This document shows, piece by piece, positions 21,052-31,801 of a stretch of 35,912 bases of DNA. The notes beneath the pieces were generated by a model that saw only the letters and a list, made by a program, of their open reading frames with translations, was not told the DNA's origin and did no database searches. The translations under genes were made by a program, and so were the position numbers. Numbering within the stretch: the stretch's first letter is position 1; each line of letters starts with the position of its first letter. This stretch comes from Paulinella micropora (lineage: Eukaryota; Cercozoa; Imbricatea; Euglyphida), in NCBI GenBank assembly GCA_009731375.1, contig BJOX01000028.1, positions 93,773-129,684 of the forward strand, written 5' to 3'.

Positions 21052-22227
21052 GTCCGCACACCAGCAGACTGGGAATTACGGATCATCCTCTTGACGCAAC
21101 TAGCTGCTTTAGAGACACCCGCCATGCGCAGCGTCCGAACCAAAAACAAACATGACGCCAAATGTCAGTTCTGTGACAAGATAGGCACCATCGATCACTA
21201 CATAACCTCCACGAGCAAACTACACCCCCCGGAGTATATACAAGCCATCAACCACCGCCATTCCGCCTCTAGACAAGCTATAAAACGACACCTAGGGCTC
21301 GGTCCAGACCTCGACCGCACCCAACGACCCACCCACATGGTGGTCATCGCGATCTCACCCGAAATTGACATAACTCTCGCATGGTCCACCCTCGGCGACA
21401 CCGGAGAAACATGCCGTCACGACCGCATACACACAGCGGCAGCACTGGCCAAAAAACTACAAGAGGCCAAACTCCCCTGGAAACCGGATTTGATATTCAC
21501 ATCTCACGTCACATCCCCACGCGTGTTCTTCGTAGAAGCCACAACTCGCACAGATAAATGGCTAGTCACAATGGACCAATGTATATACGCAAACGCATCA
21601 GGAGAGTGTATTCGACGGACCTGGAACAAAGATGGCAAAAGAATCAATCCCCCCTACAACCCAAACGACCGAGGAGAAGACCCTCCTGTTGAATGGCCAC
21701 TAATACAGTGGATGGCTACCAATCCCCCCGGGTATAATCCACGGGCCATCTACGAACACAAATATTTTGAATACCAAAAACGAATCCAAGATCTCCGACT
21801 GGGGGCATCTGGCCAATGCACATCCAACCTGCTAATGATAGCTATGGGAGCGAAAGGTTACATCCCCGCCTCAGGATATAAAGCATGATTCAAGTCTCAA
21901 CATTTCTCTAAAGCGCAAGCCACCGCAATCTACCGCGACCTCACTGAGCTCTGCCATGACCACATCCTCACGATCTGAAAACTACTGCATGCATGCCCGA
22001 CGCCTGCGATCCCCCCTTACTCCCCAATTATGGCAAGACGGACACCCCAACCAATCATCTTACTCCAACGACGCGCCCAACCCAGAGCAACTATAAAAAA
22101 CCCAATCATAACCCCCAAGGAACTCCTCCGCCAGCCAACCAACGTCCAACAAACTTGCGTGCATAGATTGGTCCCACCTCGATTCAATATACGGCACCAA
22201 CAAGTACCCAACGACCCCTACAAATGA
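21052..22227 (+). pseudogene. Zinc-knuckle and restriction-like endonuclease-like C-terminal region
   Basis: Open from 21052 (after a TAG at 21049) to a TGA at 21886, preceded by ADWELRIILLTQLAALETP. Counting from 21091, Cys25, Cys28 and His36 give CX2CX7H, the spacing in the family A knuckle; the expected fourth Cys is Thr. PWKPDLIF at 129-136 and FFVEATTRTDKW at 146-157 give Pro132-Asp133-X15-Glu149, close to the RLE core. A KYFEYQKRI segment and IAMGAKGYIP follow, matching the K-KY and (V/M)G-G-IP region of RLEs. The sense continues past the stop (AQATAIYRDLTELCHDHIL, then a further stop) to KELLRQPTNVQQTCVHRLV and ends near 22227. The deleted copy at 24346-24879 encodes the same C-terminus. 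Confidence 0.68.
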
Positions 22228-22711
22228 CTAACGAAGTCATATACAGTACCAACTAGTATCCAACACCCCAACAAACCCACGACCAACATGTGTCCAACGA
22301 ACCAACTAACTAAAATCACTGGAGAATCTACCCCCCCGACTGTTGTGAAACTACACATCTTTCACACATAAGGCTAGCACCACGTATTCGGCCAGTCGTG
22401 CTCGGCCACATGTCTTTCCTCATTTGACGGTTCCGGTCCTCATATTCAGTTCTCTCTCAGTTGAGGGTTAAGACCGGGTTTCGGAGCCAACACGCGGAGG
22501 CAGATGAGGCTCTGGCAACAGTCCTTATTTTTGGCTTACGAATACTCATTTAAACCCCCCACATATTGATTGTGATTTTTTTGTCAAACTGCCAAACCCG
22601 GGCCAACCGTCAGGCTCACATGACAAATATTATTAATAATTTTACTACTAATGTTCATAAAATTATCAGTTTTATTAATATATAATGATATCGACAACAT
22701 GATATTATTAT

Positions 22712-23013
22712 TATTACTGGGTACAGTCCAGTGTCAAACTCAGCCATCGAATTTGAAATAAGAGTCAGGTTTCAGATCAAGTTAGCGGTTAGATTTTACA
22801 ATAGATTAGTGGCCAGAATACAAATTAGTTCAATTTAATTGTAACATTTCGCAACAATTATGAAGACTTTCTAGACTTTGCGGACGGATATAGCAGCTAA
22901 ATTGAATTAACTTGAATTCTGGCCACTAATCTGAAATCTGGCCGCTAATTCCAAATCTAATCATTAATTCAAATTCGATAGCTGAGTTTGACACTTGAAT
23001 GTACCCAGTAATA
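22712..23013. mobile_element. MITE-B, inverted copy (302 bp)
   Basis: Same length and ends as 15391-15692, inverted with the arm. Both termini read TATTACTGGGTACA(T/G)TC. Confidence 0.85.
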
Positions 23014-23621
23014 TTTAAAGTGACTCTGGCAGAGCCGGTGGATTGATGGCTGGGTCACCCAGCGTCGCCGAGCTGGGGGAGGGGGAGCCTCGGAGGGGGA
23101 GGGGGGGGGGGGGGGGGGGGAGGGAGGGGCAAATCATGCGGAGCCGTCAACTTTTGCAGACTGGCTGCAAAACATCGGGCAAATCATTGTCGGGTCGGAG
23201 CGAACGTGGTGGTTGTAGTATCAGAAACAGCAAGCGTTCTTCAGTATTCAAAGTCGTTCAGTGGAAAAAAAGCTCTCGCTCTGACTATCTTCTCTTTAGG
23301 ACCCTTGTTTCTCTCTTTGCTGTCCTTCACTTTCATTCGTTTCCTCTGTACTAGCCTTCGAATTACATACATACATACATACATATAACACATAGTTTAG
23401 GTCCGTTAACACCACCCTGATTTCCGGGTTCTGGGTGTGAAAGTGGCCACCACAGGCCAGGCTTTTCAGAAAGCAAACCCCAGAAAGTGGCACCAGAAGC
23501 CGGGTTCTGGGTGTGAAAGTGGCCACCACAGGCCAGGCTTTTCAGAAAGGAAACACAGAAATTGATGAGGTTAATATACAGCAGCCACAAATAAATAAAA
23601 GAGCTCTTAATGAGGGGAAAA

Positions 23622-23833
23622 TATTTCTGTGGACATTCAAGTGGCAAAACATTCAAACTTTGACCTCATCTTTCTCAATCAATATTTGAGACACGGAAAT
23701 GCAGCGCACACCGTTGGAAGGCTCTTGTCATAGGCTTTCCAATGCTGGCTTCAGATTTGTCGTCTCACTTAGATTGACGGAGAACGATGAGGTCAAAGTG
23801 GGATAGTTTGCCACTTGAATGTCCACAGTAATA
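23622..23833. mobile_element. MITE-A, inverted copy (212 bp)
   Basis: Same element and same flanking 17-bp direct repeat as 14571-14782, inverted. The insertion therefore predates formation of the inverted arms, or the arms have been homogenised. Confidence 0.82.
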
Positions 23834-23912
23834 ATGAGGGGAAAATATGCTAACTTTGCGGGTAATGCGTCAGGCGATACAAAAGCGCCTTGCCCTTCAT
23901 AGTGCCTGCAAT

Positions 23913-23971
<59 letters not shown>
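23913..23971. repeat. (GATA)n between two element copies
   Basis: Short GATA array separating the right arm from the deleted copy. It mirrors the (TCTA)n at 14397-14490. Confidence 0.95.
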
Positions 23972-23973
<2 letters not shown>

Positions 23974-24064
23974 ACATCAACTGCTTCAAGATTGGGAAGC
24001 GCATCTCCTTACGGCAGGACACCAAACACAGTCCCAGCACATCCCGATCTGGACAGAAAATCTC

Positions 24065-24361
24065 ATGCAGTACACATCGCAGTGGGTTACAGAAACCGGA
24101 CGTGACCCACACAGACGTACCAACAACTTCTTCACCCAAATACACTGGGCAGCCCACTGCTCCTTAGATATTCAGCATCCCAGACCACCTGAGACCATCT
24201 GGGACTTGTATACAGCACCGGAACCCTCCTGCATCGTAAATCTCCTCCACGAACTTGGAGGGGCCGACTCCACCGCCACTCTGCATGCTTGCTTCTTGCA
24301 TTGGCAAGCCCGCCCCTCGGACCCCAACGGAATCATCCAACTCCTACAGACGAATGGCTAG
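24065..24361 (+). pseudogene. Fragment of RLE-element polyprotein (middle)
   Basis: Encodes QYTSQWVTETGRDPHRRTN, FFTQIHWAAH, then IWDLYTAPEPSCIVNLLHEL and HWQARPSDPNGIIQLL. It aligns with the degenerate frames at 19770-20050 and supplies the part lost to the C-run there. The frame is intact across this piece, so this copy gives the better protein reading of the region. The family is unknown. Confidence 0.65.
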
Positions 24362-24879
24362 TCAGAATGGATGAATCTATACATGCAAATGCATCAGGGG
24401 AGTCTATTCGACTGACTTGGAACAAAGATGGCATAAGAACCAATCACCGTTACAACCCAAAGGACCCCACCTCCTCCCGACTCGGGACGATTCACCCATA
24501 TAATGGTACGTGCAACCATGGATGGCTACTAATCCCCCTGGCTACAATTCACCGAGCCATATACGAGCACAGATATCTCGACTACCAACAACAAATCCAA
24601 TAACTTCGTCTGGGATCATCTGGCCTATGTATATCCAATCTACTTATGATAGTTATCATCCGGGGATATAAGGCAATTCAAGAACAGTTCCTTAAAGCAC
24701 AAGCCACCGCAGTATATCGCGACCTCACAGAGCTTTGCCACGACCACATACTTACGATCTGGAAACTAATGCATGCATGTCCGAAGCCAAGGCACTCTCT
24801 TAACACCCAAACTGGAAATCACAGCCAACCGATCCACTCCTGGAACGTCACACCCAACCAAGGACAACTACGAGAATAA
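24346..24879 (+). pseudogene. Fragment of RLE-element polyprotein (C-terminal)
   Basis: Encodes EWLVRMDESIHANASGESIR, RAIYEHRYLDYQQQIQ, a TAA at 24601, then LRLGSSGLCISNLLMIVI. After a shift it reads AQATAVYRDLTELCHDHILT and IWKLMHAC. This is homologous to 21550-22000 and shows that the coding sense there ran past the TGA at 21886. The PD-containing half of the nuclease is absent because of the internal deletion. Confidence 0.65.
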
Positions 24880-25002
24880 CTCAACCACAAAGAACCTCCC
24901 CGCCAACAAGAATAACTCAACCACAAAGAACCTCCCCGCCAACACCGTCACTGTCCAGCGAACTTGCATGCATAGATTGGTCACACCACACTTCCTAGAA
25001 GA

Positions 25003-25280
25003 TATTGCTGTTGACATTCAAGACAACCAAAAAAATTGATTTTTCTGTTTTGGTTGGAATTTCAGTTTTGGTTGGAATTTTGATTTTGGGTGAAAATTTG
25101 AATTTTTCAAATTAACTGCTATATTCGTCCGCAAAATATCGTAAATTTTCGCGAAATGTTACCGTTAAATTTGAAAATTTGAATTTTTGTCACAAAAATG
25201 AAAAACTGTCACAAAAATGAAAATCTGACACAAAAATGAAAAACTAATTTTTGTTGTTGTCTTGAATGTCAACAGCAATA
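25003..25280. mobile_element. MITE-C (278 bp) with perfect 25-bp terminal inverted repeats
   Basis: Positions 25003-25027 and 25256-25280 are exact reverse complements (TATTGCTGTTGACATTCAAG at the outside). The termini can be read as TA plus TTGCTG...CAGCAA plus TA, compatible with a TA target duplication as in Tc1/mariner-type elements. The interior is AT-rich with repeats of GTCACAAAAATGAAAA and a GCTATATTCGTCCGCAAAAT motif shared with MITE-B. It interrupts the deleted RLE-element copy. Confidence 0.88.
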
Positions 25281-25561
25281 AATTACACCAACAGAAGCCA
25301 CCAAACAGCAAGGGAACGAGAAATGACTGAACAACACATTCAACGATCCCTTAAAGCTTGACAAACGGAAATTCCACGATCCACATACAAAGCTAACCAC
25401 TGCCAACAAACTAAACACATAACTAACTAGTAACCAACTAGCACTACGCACATCCAACGAAATCACATGCAATACCAACAAGCACACAACGTAGCAGATA
25501 GCTTCCAACCAACGTGTTTCCAACAAATCAATAAACAAATATTAATATCACTGGAGAATTT

Positions 25562-25594
<33 letters not shown>

Positions 25595-25857
25595 NNNNNN
25601 NNNNTGCTCACACGTGTTCGGCCAGTCGTGCTCGGTCATCTGTCTATCCCTTTTGACGGTTCCGGTCTTCGGATTCGGTTCCCTCTCAATTGGGGGTTAA
25701 GCGTCGTACTGATTGCAAGAACACTTGTGATACAGTTGTCCGGAGCAAACACGCGGACGCAGATGAGGCCCGTCAAAAAGTCCTTATCGGCTTACGAGTA
25801 CTTGTTAAAACACTTGTCCGACTCCCTCGTGCTCCTGCTGATGGTTTTGTATTACTG

Positions 25858-26107
25858 AGACGCAGAACTCAAGCAAAACTCTGGCTGTCAAAGATAAACT
25901 TTTAATGATGACTAATCACGGTAACACACATTAACCCTAGGATTAATAAACCACTGTTAATAAATAACTATTTCTGAAAGTTAAATTAATATCTAGTCTA
26001 CAAATGCATCTTCTTAAGTAAAATAATGATTGTCTACGAATATTTCATACAGTTAACGCTGGAACTCTACATGTATGCATGTATTAATATATATATAGGT
26101 ATGTAGA
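25858..26107. other. AT-rich sequence without recognised features
   Basis: About 250 bp of non-repetitive AT-rich sequence between the deleted element copy and a purine array. No open frame or similarity to the rest of the window was noticed. Confidence 0.6.
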
Positions 26108-26448
26108 TATGCACAGAAGAAAAAGAAGAAGAAGAAGAAGAAGAAGGAAGAAGAGGAGGAGGAGAAGGAGAAGGAGGAGGAGGAGGGGAGGAGGGAAGAA
26201 GAAGAAGAAGAAGAAGAAGAAGAAGAAGAAAGGGAGAGAGGAAGAAGAAAAAGAAGAAAAAGAAGAAGAAGAAGAAGAAGAAGAAGAAGAAGAATGTGGA
26301 GGAGGGAGGAAGAAGGGAAAGAGAAAGAAGAAGGGAAAGAGAAAGAAGAAGGGAGAGAGAAAGAAGAAGGAGAAGAAGAAGAAGGAGAAGAAGAAAGAGA
26401 AAAAGAAGAAGAAGAAGAAGAAGAAAGAGAAGAAGAAGAAGAAGGTTT
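26108..26448. repeat. Purine (GAA/GGA)n tract, ~340 bp
   Basis: Almost entirely A/G on the plus strand. Lys/Glu/Arg or Phe/Leu/Ser frames are compositional artefacts. Confidence 0.95.
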
Positions 26449-26527
26449 AGCACCAATCCTCAGGATCACTGGCCTCGGGGTCCTCGAAAAAGTGTGTGTG
26501 TGTGTGTGTGAGTGTGTGTGTGTGTGT

Positions 26528-26573
<46 letters not shown>

Positions 26574-26640
26574 GAAGAAGGTTTTGCTTTAGCGCCAATC
26601 CTCAGGATCACTGGCCTCGGGGTCCTCAAAACGATCGATT
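26449..26640. repeat. Two 36-bp units (unit U) flanking GT and GA arrays
   Basis: CCAATCCTCAGGATCACTGG followed by CCTCGGGGTCCTC occurs at 26453-26487 and 26594-26628, separated by (GT)n and (GA)n. The unit contains the small palindrome CCTCAGG and starts after a GAAGAAGGTTT context both times. Confidence 0.82.
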
Positions 26641-26773
26641 ACCATTTTCTCTCTATATAGGTAGAGATATAGGTAGGTAGGAAGGTAGGTAGGTAGGTAG
26701 GTAAAGAGGTAGATAGATAGATAGATATGTTTAATCTATGGGCGTGGCATAGCTTTAAAAGCCATAAGCCTCC

Positions 26774-26822
<49 letters not shown>

Positions 26823-27132
26823 GAATAGATGGATGGATAGATGGACAGTCAACCTGACTAATCTGTCTATCAATCAACCTATCAATCAACGGATCCATCA
26901 CTCAATCGAAACAAATCAACCAACCAATCAAACATGCGAACAATCAATCAATAAGCGAGATAGATAGATAGATAGATAGATAGAAGAGGTATAATTAGAT
27001 AGATAGATAGATAGATAGATAGAGGGATGGATGGATGGATGGATTAGATAGATTAGATATGGATAGATAGATATAGATAGATAGAGATAGATAGAAAGAG
27101 ATAGATAGATAGATAGATAGATGGATGGATGG

Positions 27133-27198
<66 letters not shown>
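26641..27198. repeat. GGTA/GATA/GA arrays with short unique islands
   Basis: Islands at 26729-26775 (GGGCGTGGCATAGCTTTAAA) and 26846-26957 (CAAT-rich) lie among GATA, GGAT, TA and GA arrays. No gene is visible. Confidence 0.85.
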
Positions 27199-27199
<1 letters not shown>

Positions 27200-27270
27200 C
27201 CCTTTCCAGAATCGTTGATGGGCCATGACAGCAGTGGAGTTGAGATAGATAGATAGATAGATAGATAGAG

Positions 27271-27303
<33 letters not shown>

Positions 27304-27346
27304 CCCTTTCCAGAATCGTTGATGGGCCATGACAGCAGTGGAGTTG

Positions 27347-27384
<38 letters not shown>

Positions 27385-27482
27385 GAGAGAGAGATAGAGA
27401 TAGAGAGAGAGAGATGGAGAGAGAGAGAGAGAGATACCCTTTCCAGAATCGTTGATGGGCCATGACGGCAGTGGAGTTGAGC
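27199..27482. repeat. Three 45-bp units (unit S) in GATA/GA arrays
   Basis: CCCTTTCCAGAATCGTTGAT followed by GGGCCATGACAGCAGTGGAG and TTGAG occurs at 27200-27244, 27303-27347 and 27437-27481, differing by one base in the third. Array lengths between them differ. Confidence 0.88.
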
Positions 27483-27641
27483 GAACGGATAACAAACGTG
27501 TCTTTTAACCCGACCTATAGATGGATAGATAGGTAGGTAGGTAGATAGGTAGGTAGGTAGGTAGGTAGGTAGGTAGATAGATAGATAGATAGATAGAAAG
27601 ATAGATAGGTAGGTAGGTAGGTAGGTAGGTAGGTAGGCAGG

Positions 27642-27692
<51 letters not shown>

Positions 27693-27837
27693 GTAGATGT
27701 AGGTAGGTAGGTAGGTAGATAGATAGATAGATAGATAGATAGGTAGGTAGGTAGGTATATAGATAGGTAGATACTTGGATTAATAGATGTCTGGATACAT
27801 GGATGGATAGCTAGCTGGCTATATAGATAGTTGACGA

Positions 27838-27932
<95 letters not shown>

Positions 27933-27952
27933 GAGAGAGAGAGAGAGAAAGG

Positions 27953-27998
<46 letters not shown>

Positions 27999-28300
27999 TG
28001 TTTTTCAACCCAGCCTACGAATATATAGGTAGGTAGATAGATATAGAATTGGACAGACAGATAAATAGATAGATGGATACATAGCCATTTAGATAGATGA
28101 TTGAGCGAACACGGATAAGAAACATGTCTTTCAACCCCGCCCTTAGACAGGTCGATAGGTAGATATAGGTAGGTAGGTAGGTAGGTAGGTGGGTAGAAGA
28201 TACTTGGTAGATGTGGATACATAGATGGATAGCTAGCTAAAAAGATAGATAATGGAGCATACGGATTACAAGCATTTCTTTCAAACCCACCTATAGATGG
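27478..28300. repeat. Higher-order repeat: ~46-bp unit T with GGTA/GATA arrays
   Basis: Unit T (GAGCGAACGGATAACAAACG, then TGTCTTTCAACCCGACCTAT) occurs at about 27480-27520, 28108-28150 and 28251-28296. A fourth copy at 27832-28020 is split by ~150 bp of (GA)n. Each is followed by GATAGGTA arrays and a TACTTGGAT...GGATAGCTAGCT phrase, giving a longer composite unit of variable length. Confidence 0.78.
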
Positions 28301-28398
28301 ATTTATGTATAGATAGGTAGGTAGGTAGATAAGTGAATACTTGGAAGGAAAGATGAATAGATAGATAGATAGATCGATACATATATAGATAGATATAT

Positions 28399-28432
<34 letters not shown>

Positions 28433-28498
28433 GGATAGATAGATGGATAGATAGAAGGATAGATAGATAGATAGATAGATAGATGGATAGAAAAGAAT

Positions 28499-28531
<33 letters not shown>

Positions 28532-28535
28532 GATT

Positions 28536-28571
<36 letters not shown>

Positions 28572-28630
28572 CCTTGTTAGCTAAGTCTTTACGTACTTTC
28601 TTTTCAAAGGCCTGATTTTTGTCTTCCGTC

Positions 28631-28679
<49 letters not shown>

Positions 28680-28680
28680 C
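28301..28680. repeat. GATA arrays, (TA)n and a short unique island
   Basis: GATA/GGAT arrays to about 28570, a ~60-bp non-repeat island (28571-28633), then (TA)n. Confidence 0.9.
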
Positions 28681-28773
28681 ACGACCATGATGATGACGAT
28701 GGTGATGATTATCACTCAAAGGTGTTGGGAGTAGGGGTGGGGGGTTTGGGGGAATGGAAGTTGTGCCCCTCCA

Positions 28774-28841
<68 letters not shown>

Positions 28842-28928
28842 NNNNNNNNNNGGAAGCAGGAGGAGTTGCGAGCTCATACTGACAGGGTGGCTCCCATACT
28901 GGATGTTGATGCTGATATAGCTTTCTTT
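28681..28928. other. Short unique sequence with poly(C) and 10-N gap
   Basis: CAT/GAT-like triplets, G-rich sequence, about 63 C, 10 N (28842-28851), then ~75 bp unique sequence. No gene is recognised. Confidence 0.8.
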
Positions 28929-29000
28929 GAAATCACGCAAATATTTGCGTTAGGGGAATGTCCTGAATGCCAAAATTCCTTGTTTTTAATAATAATAATA

Positions 29001-29038
<38 letters not shown>

Positions 29039-29185
29039 CATCATCATAATAATGATAATAATAATGATAATAACTAGGGGCTGCGCCAACACCTGAAAGG
29101 ATGGTTTACCGGTGCGCTTCGCGATGCGCTTCGCGCACCAAACCCCGCCAGCCCCACTTCTTATCACTTTTTGGAGGGCCAACGG

Positions 29186-29264
<79 letters not shown>

Positions 29265-29750
29265 NNNNNNNNNNAAAACCTCAATTTTCAGGTGTGGGTG
29301 CCACCCGCGACCAGAACGGGTACGTACAATGGCAGGAGTTTCCGGGACCCCCCACTTTCCCTTCGACAGGGTACGTTGAATTGCCGGAGGTGCCGCAAAG
29401 GCGGCTGGTGGCAAAAAACCTCAATTTTCAGGTGTGGGTGCCACCCGCGACCAGAACGGGTACGTACAATCGCAGGGTCCCCCGGACCCCCCCCTTTCCC
29501 TTCGACAGGGTACAAAGGGCACCTAATGGCACAAAACCTCAATTTTCAGGTGTGGGTGCCACCCGCGACCAGAACGGGAACGTACAATCACAGGGCTGGG
29601 GTTCCCGGGGAGGGTGCCCCCGGAACCCCCCCGCCCCGTCGACAGGGTACGTTCAATTGCCGGAGGCACCGGCAAGTACTGCCAAAAAACAAGGAAAATT
29701 TGGCATTCAGGACACTCCCCTAACGCAAATATTTGCGTGAATTCCAAAAA
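28929..29750. mobile_element. Foldback-type element with ~60-bp terminal inverted repeats
   Basis: 28929-28987 and 29684-29750 are inverted copies, sharing TTGGCATTCAGGACA-type sequence and the palindrome CGCAAATATTTGCG (28936-28949 and 29724-29737). They enclose (AAT)n, a ~90-bp GC-rich stretch, a C-run with a gap, and the tandem repeat at 29277-29685. No coding capacity is recognised. It could be a non-autonomous DNA element or two separate inverted insertions of a ~60-bp unit. Confidence 0.6.
29277..29685. repeat. Three-copy tandem repeat, unit ~118-150 bp
   Basis: Units start at 29277, 29417 and 29535 with AACCTCAATTTTCAGGTGTG, then GGGTGCCACCCGCGACCAGA and ACGGG(T/A)ACGTACAAT, ending CTTCGACAGGGTAC plus a variable GCCGGAGG part. 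GGGTGCCACCC is a perfect short palindrome. Plus-strand frames through the units are not shared in phase between copies. Confidence 0.88.
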
Positions 29751-29864
29751 TTTATACCAGCGTCAAGATCGAGTCTGCTGCTAACCATGCTGCCAAAATG
29801 AGCTCCCAACTCCTGGTTCCCACAAACCATGATTTATTCCGATGGGAGAGCAGGAAAATAAGCT

Positions 29865-29930
29865 AAAAAACAAGGAATTTTGGCATTCAGGACACTTCCC
29901 TAACGCAAATATTTGCGCGAATTCCAAAAA
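29865..29930. repeat. Solo copy of the foldback terminal unit
   Basis: About 65 bp nearly identical to 29684-29750 in the same orientation, including the CGCAAATATTTGCG palindrome (last G followed by CGAATTCC), next to (CTA)n. Confidence 0.8.
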
Positions 29931-29931
29931 A

Positions 29932-30678
<747 letters not shown>

Positions 30679-31528
30679 NNNNNNNNNNNNNNNNNNNNNN
30701 NNNNNNNNNNNNNNNNNNNNNNNNNNNNNNNNNNNNNNNNNNNNNNNNNNNNNNNNNNNNNNNNNNNNNNNNNNNNNNNNNNNNNNNNNNNNNNNNNNNN
30801 NNNNNNNNNNNNNNNNNNNNNNNNNNNNNNNNNNNNNNNNNNNNNNNNNNNNNNNNNNNNNNNNNNNNNNNNNNNNNNNNNNNNNNNNNNNNNNNNNNNN
30901 NNNNNNNNNNNNNNNNNNNNNNNNNNNNNNNNNNNNNNNNNNNNNNNNNNNNNNNNNNNNNNNNNNNNNNNNNNNNNNNNNNNNNNNNNNNNNNNNNNNN
31001 NNNNNNNNNNNNNNNNNNNNNNNNNNNNNNNNNNNNNNNNNNNNNNNNNNNNNNNNNNNNNNNNNNNNNNNNNNNNNNNNNNNNNNNNNNNNNNNNNNNN
31101 NNNNNNNNNNNNNNNNNNNNNNNNNNNNNNNNNNNNNNNNNNNNNNNNNNNNNNNNNNNNNNNNNNNNNNNNNNNNNNNNNNNNNNNNNNNNNNNNNNNN
31201 NNNNNNNNNNNNNNNNNNNNNNNNNNNNNNNNNNNNNNNNNNNNNNNNNNNNNNNNNNNNNNNNNNNNNNNNNNNNNNNNNNNNNNNNNNNNNNNNNNNN
31301 NNNNNNNNNNNNNNNNNNNNNNNNNNNNNNNNNNNNNNNNNNNNNNNNNNNNNNNNNNNNNNNNNNNNNNNNNNNNNNNNNNNNNNNNNNNNNNNNNNNN
31401 NNNNNNNNNNNNNNNNNNNNNNNNNNNNNNNNNNNNNNNNNNNNNNNNNNNNNNNNNNNNNNNNNNNNNNNNNNNNNNNNNNNNNNNNNNNNNNNNNNNN
31501 NNNNNNNNNNNNNNNNNNNNNNNNNNNN
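30679..31528. other. Assembly gap (850 N)
   Basis: Run of N inside low-complexity sequence; a C-rich stretch follows. Confidence 1.
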
Positions 31529-31801
31529 CCTCCTCCCCCCCCCCCCCCCCCCCCTCTCTCCTTCATCTATCAATCTAGGGAGACCGCTTTCAGTTTCTTT
31601 TGAACCTCCTTTAACTTTTCCGCCTAGATAGATAGATAGATAGGTAGGTAGATAGATAGGGTAGATAGGTTGGCAGGTAGGTAGGTAGGTAGATAGGTAG
31701 ATAGGTAGGTAGATAGAGAGGTAGGTGGCTAGCTAGGTAGGGAGATGGATAGGTAGATAAGTAGATAAGTAGATAGATAAGATAGATAGATAGATAGATA
31801 G
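31529..31801. repeat. C-rich edge, then GGTA/GATA array
   Basis: A C-run, ~60 bp unique sequence (31560-31623), then mixed GATA and GGTA arrays up to a family A tail. Confidence 0.9.

Larger units (their letters stand above)
22098..23912 (+). mobile_element. Right inverted arm (~1.8 kb) of the composite element
   Basis: Reverse complement of 14491-16552, ending GAAGGGCAAGG on its own strand at GCCTGCAATATA beside (GATA)n. It contains MITE-B (22712-23013), a G-run (23097-23120), the 75-bp unit twice (about 23410-23550) and MITE-A (23622-23833) in the mirrored order. This arm agrees with copy 2, not copy 1, of the left duplication (12-bp insertion near 23725, two 75-bp units). Confidence 0.85.
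23972..25857 (+). mobile_element. Deleted second copy of the RLE-containing element
   Basis: Begins abruptly after (GATA)n with sequence homologous to about 19670. It follows 19670-20060, then jumps at about 24345 to homology with 21550, skipping ~1.5 kb that includes the zinc knuckle and the PD part of the nuclease. It then follows to about 22180, is interrupted by MITE-C, and resumes with homology to about 22230-22550. It lacks the MITE-A/MITE-B outer part of the arms, so the natural 3' end of the element is probably near 25850 (equivalent to about 15940 and 22560). A C-run and a 10-N gap lie at 25563-25604. Confidence 0.8.
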
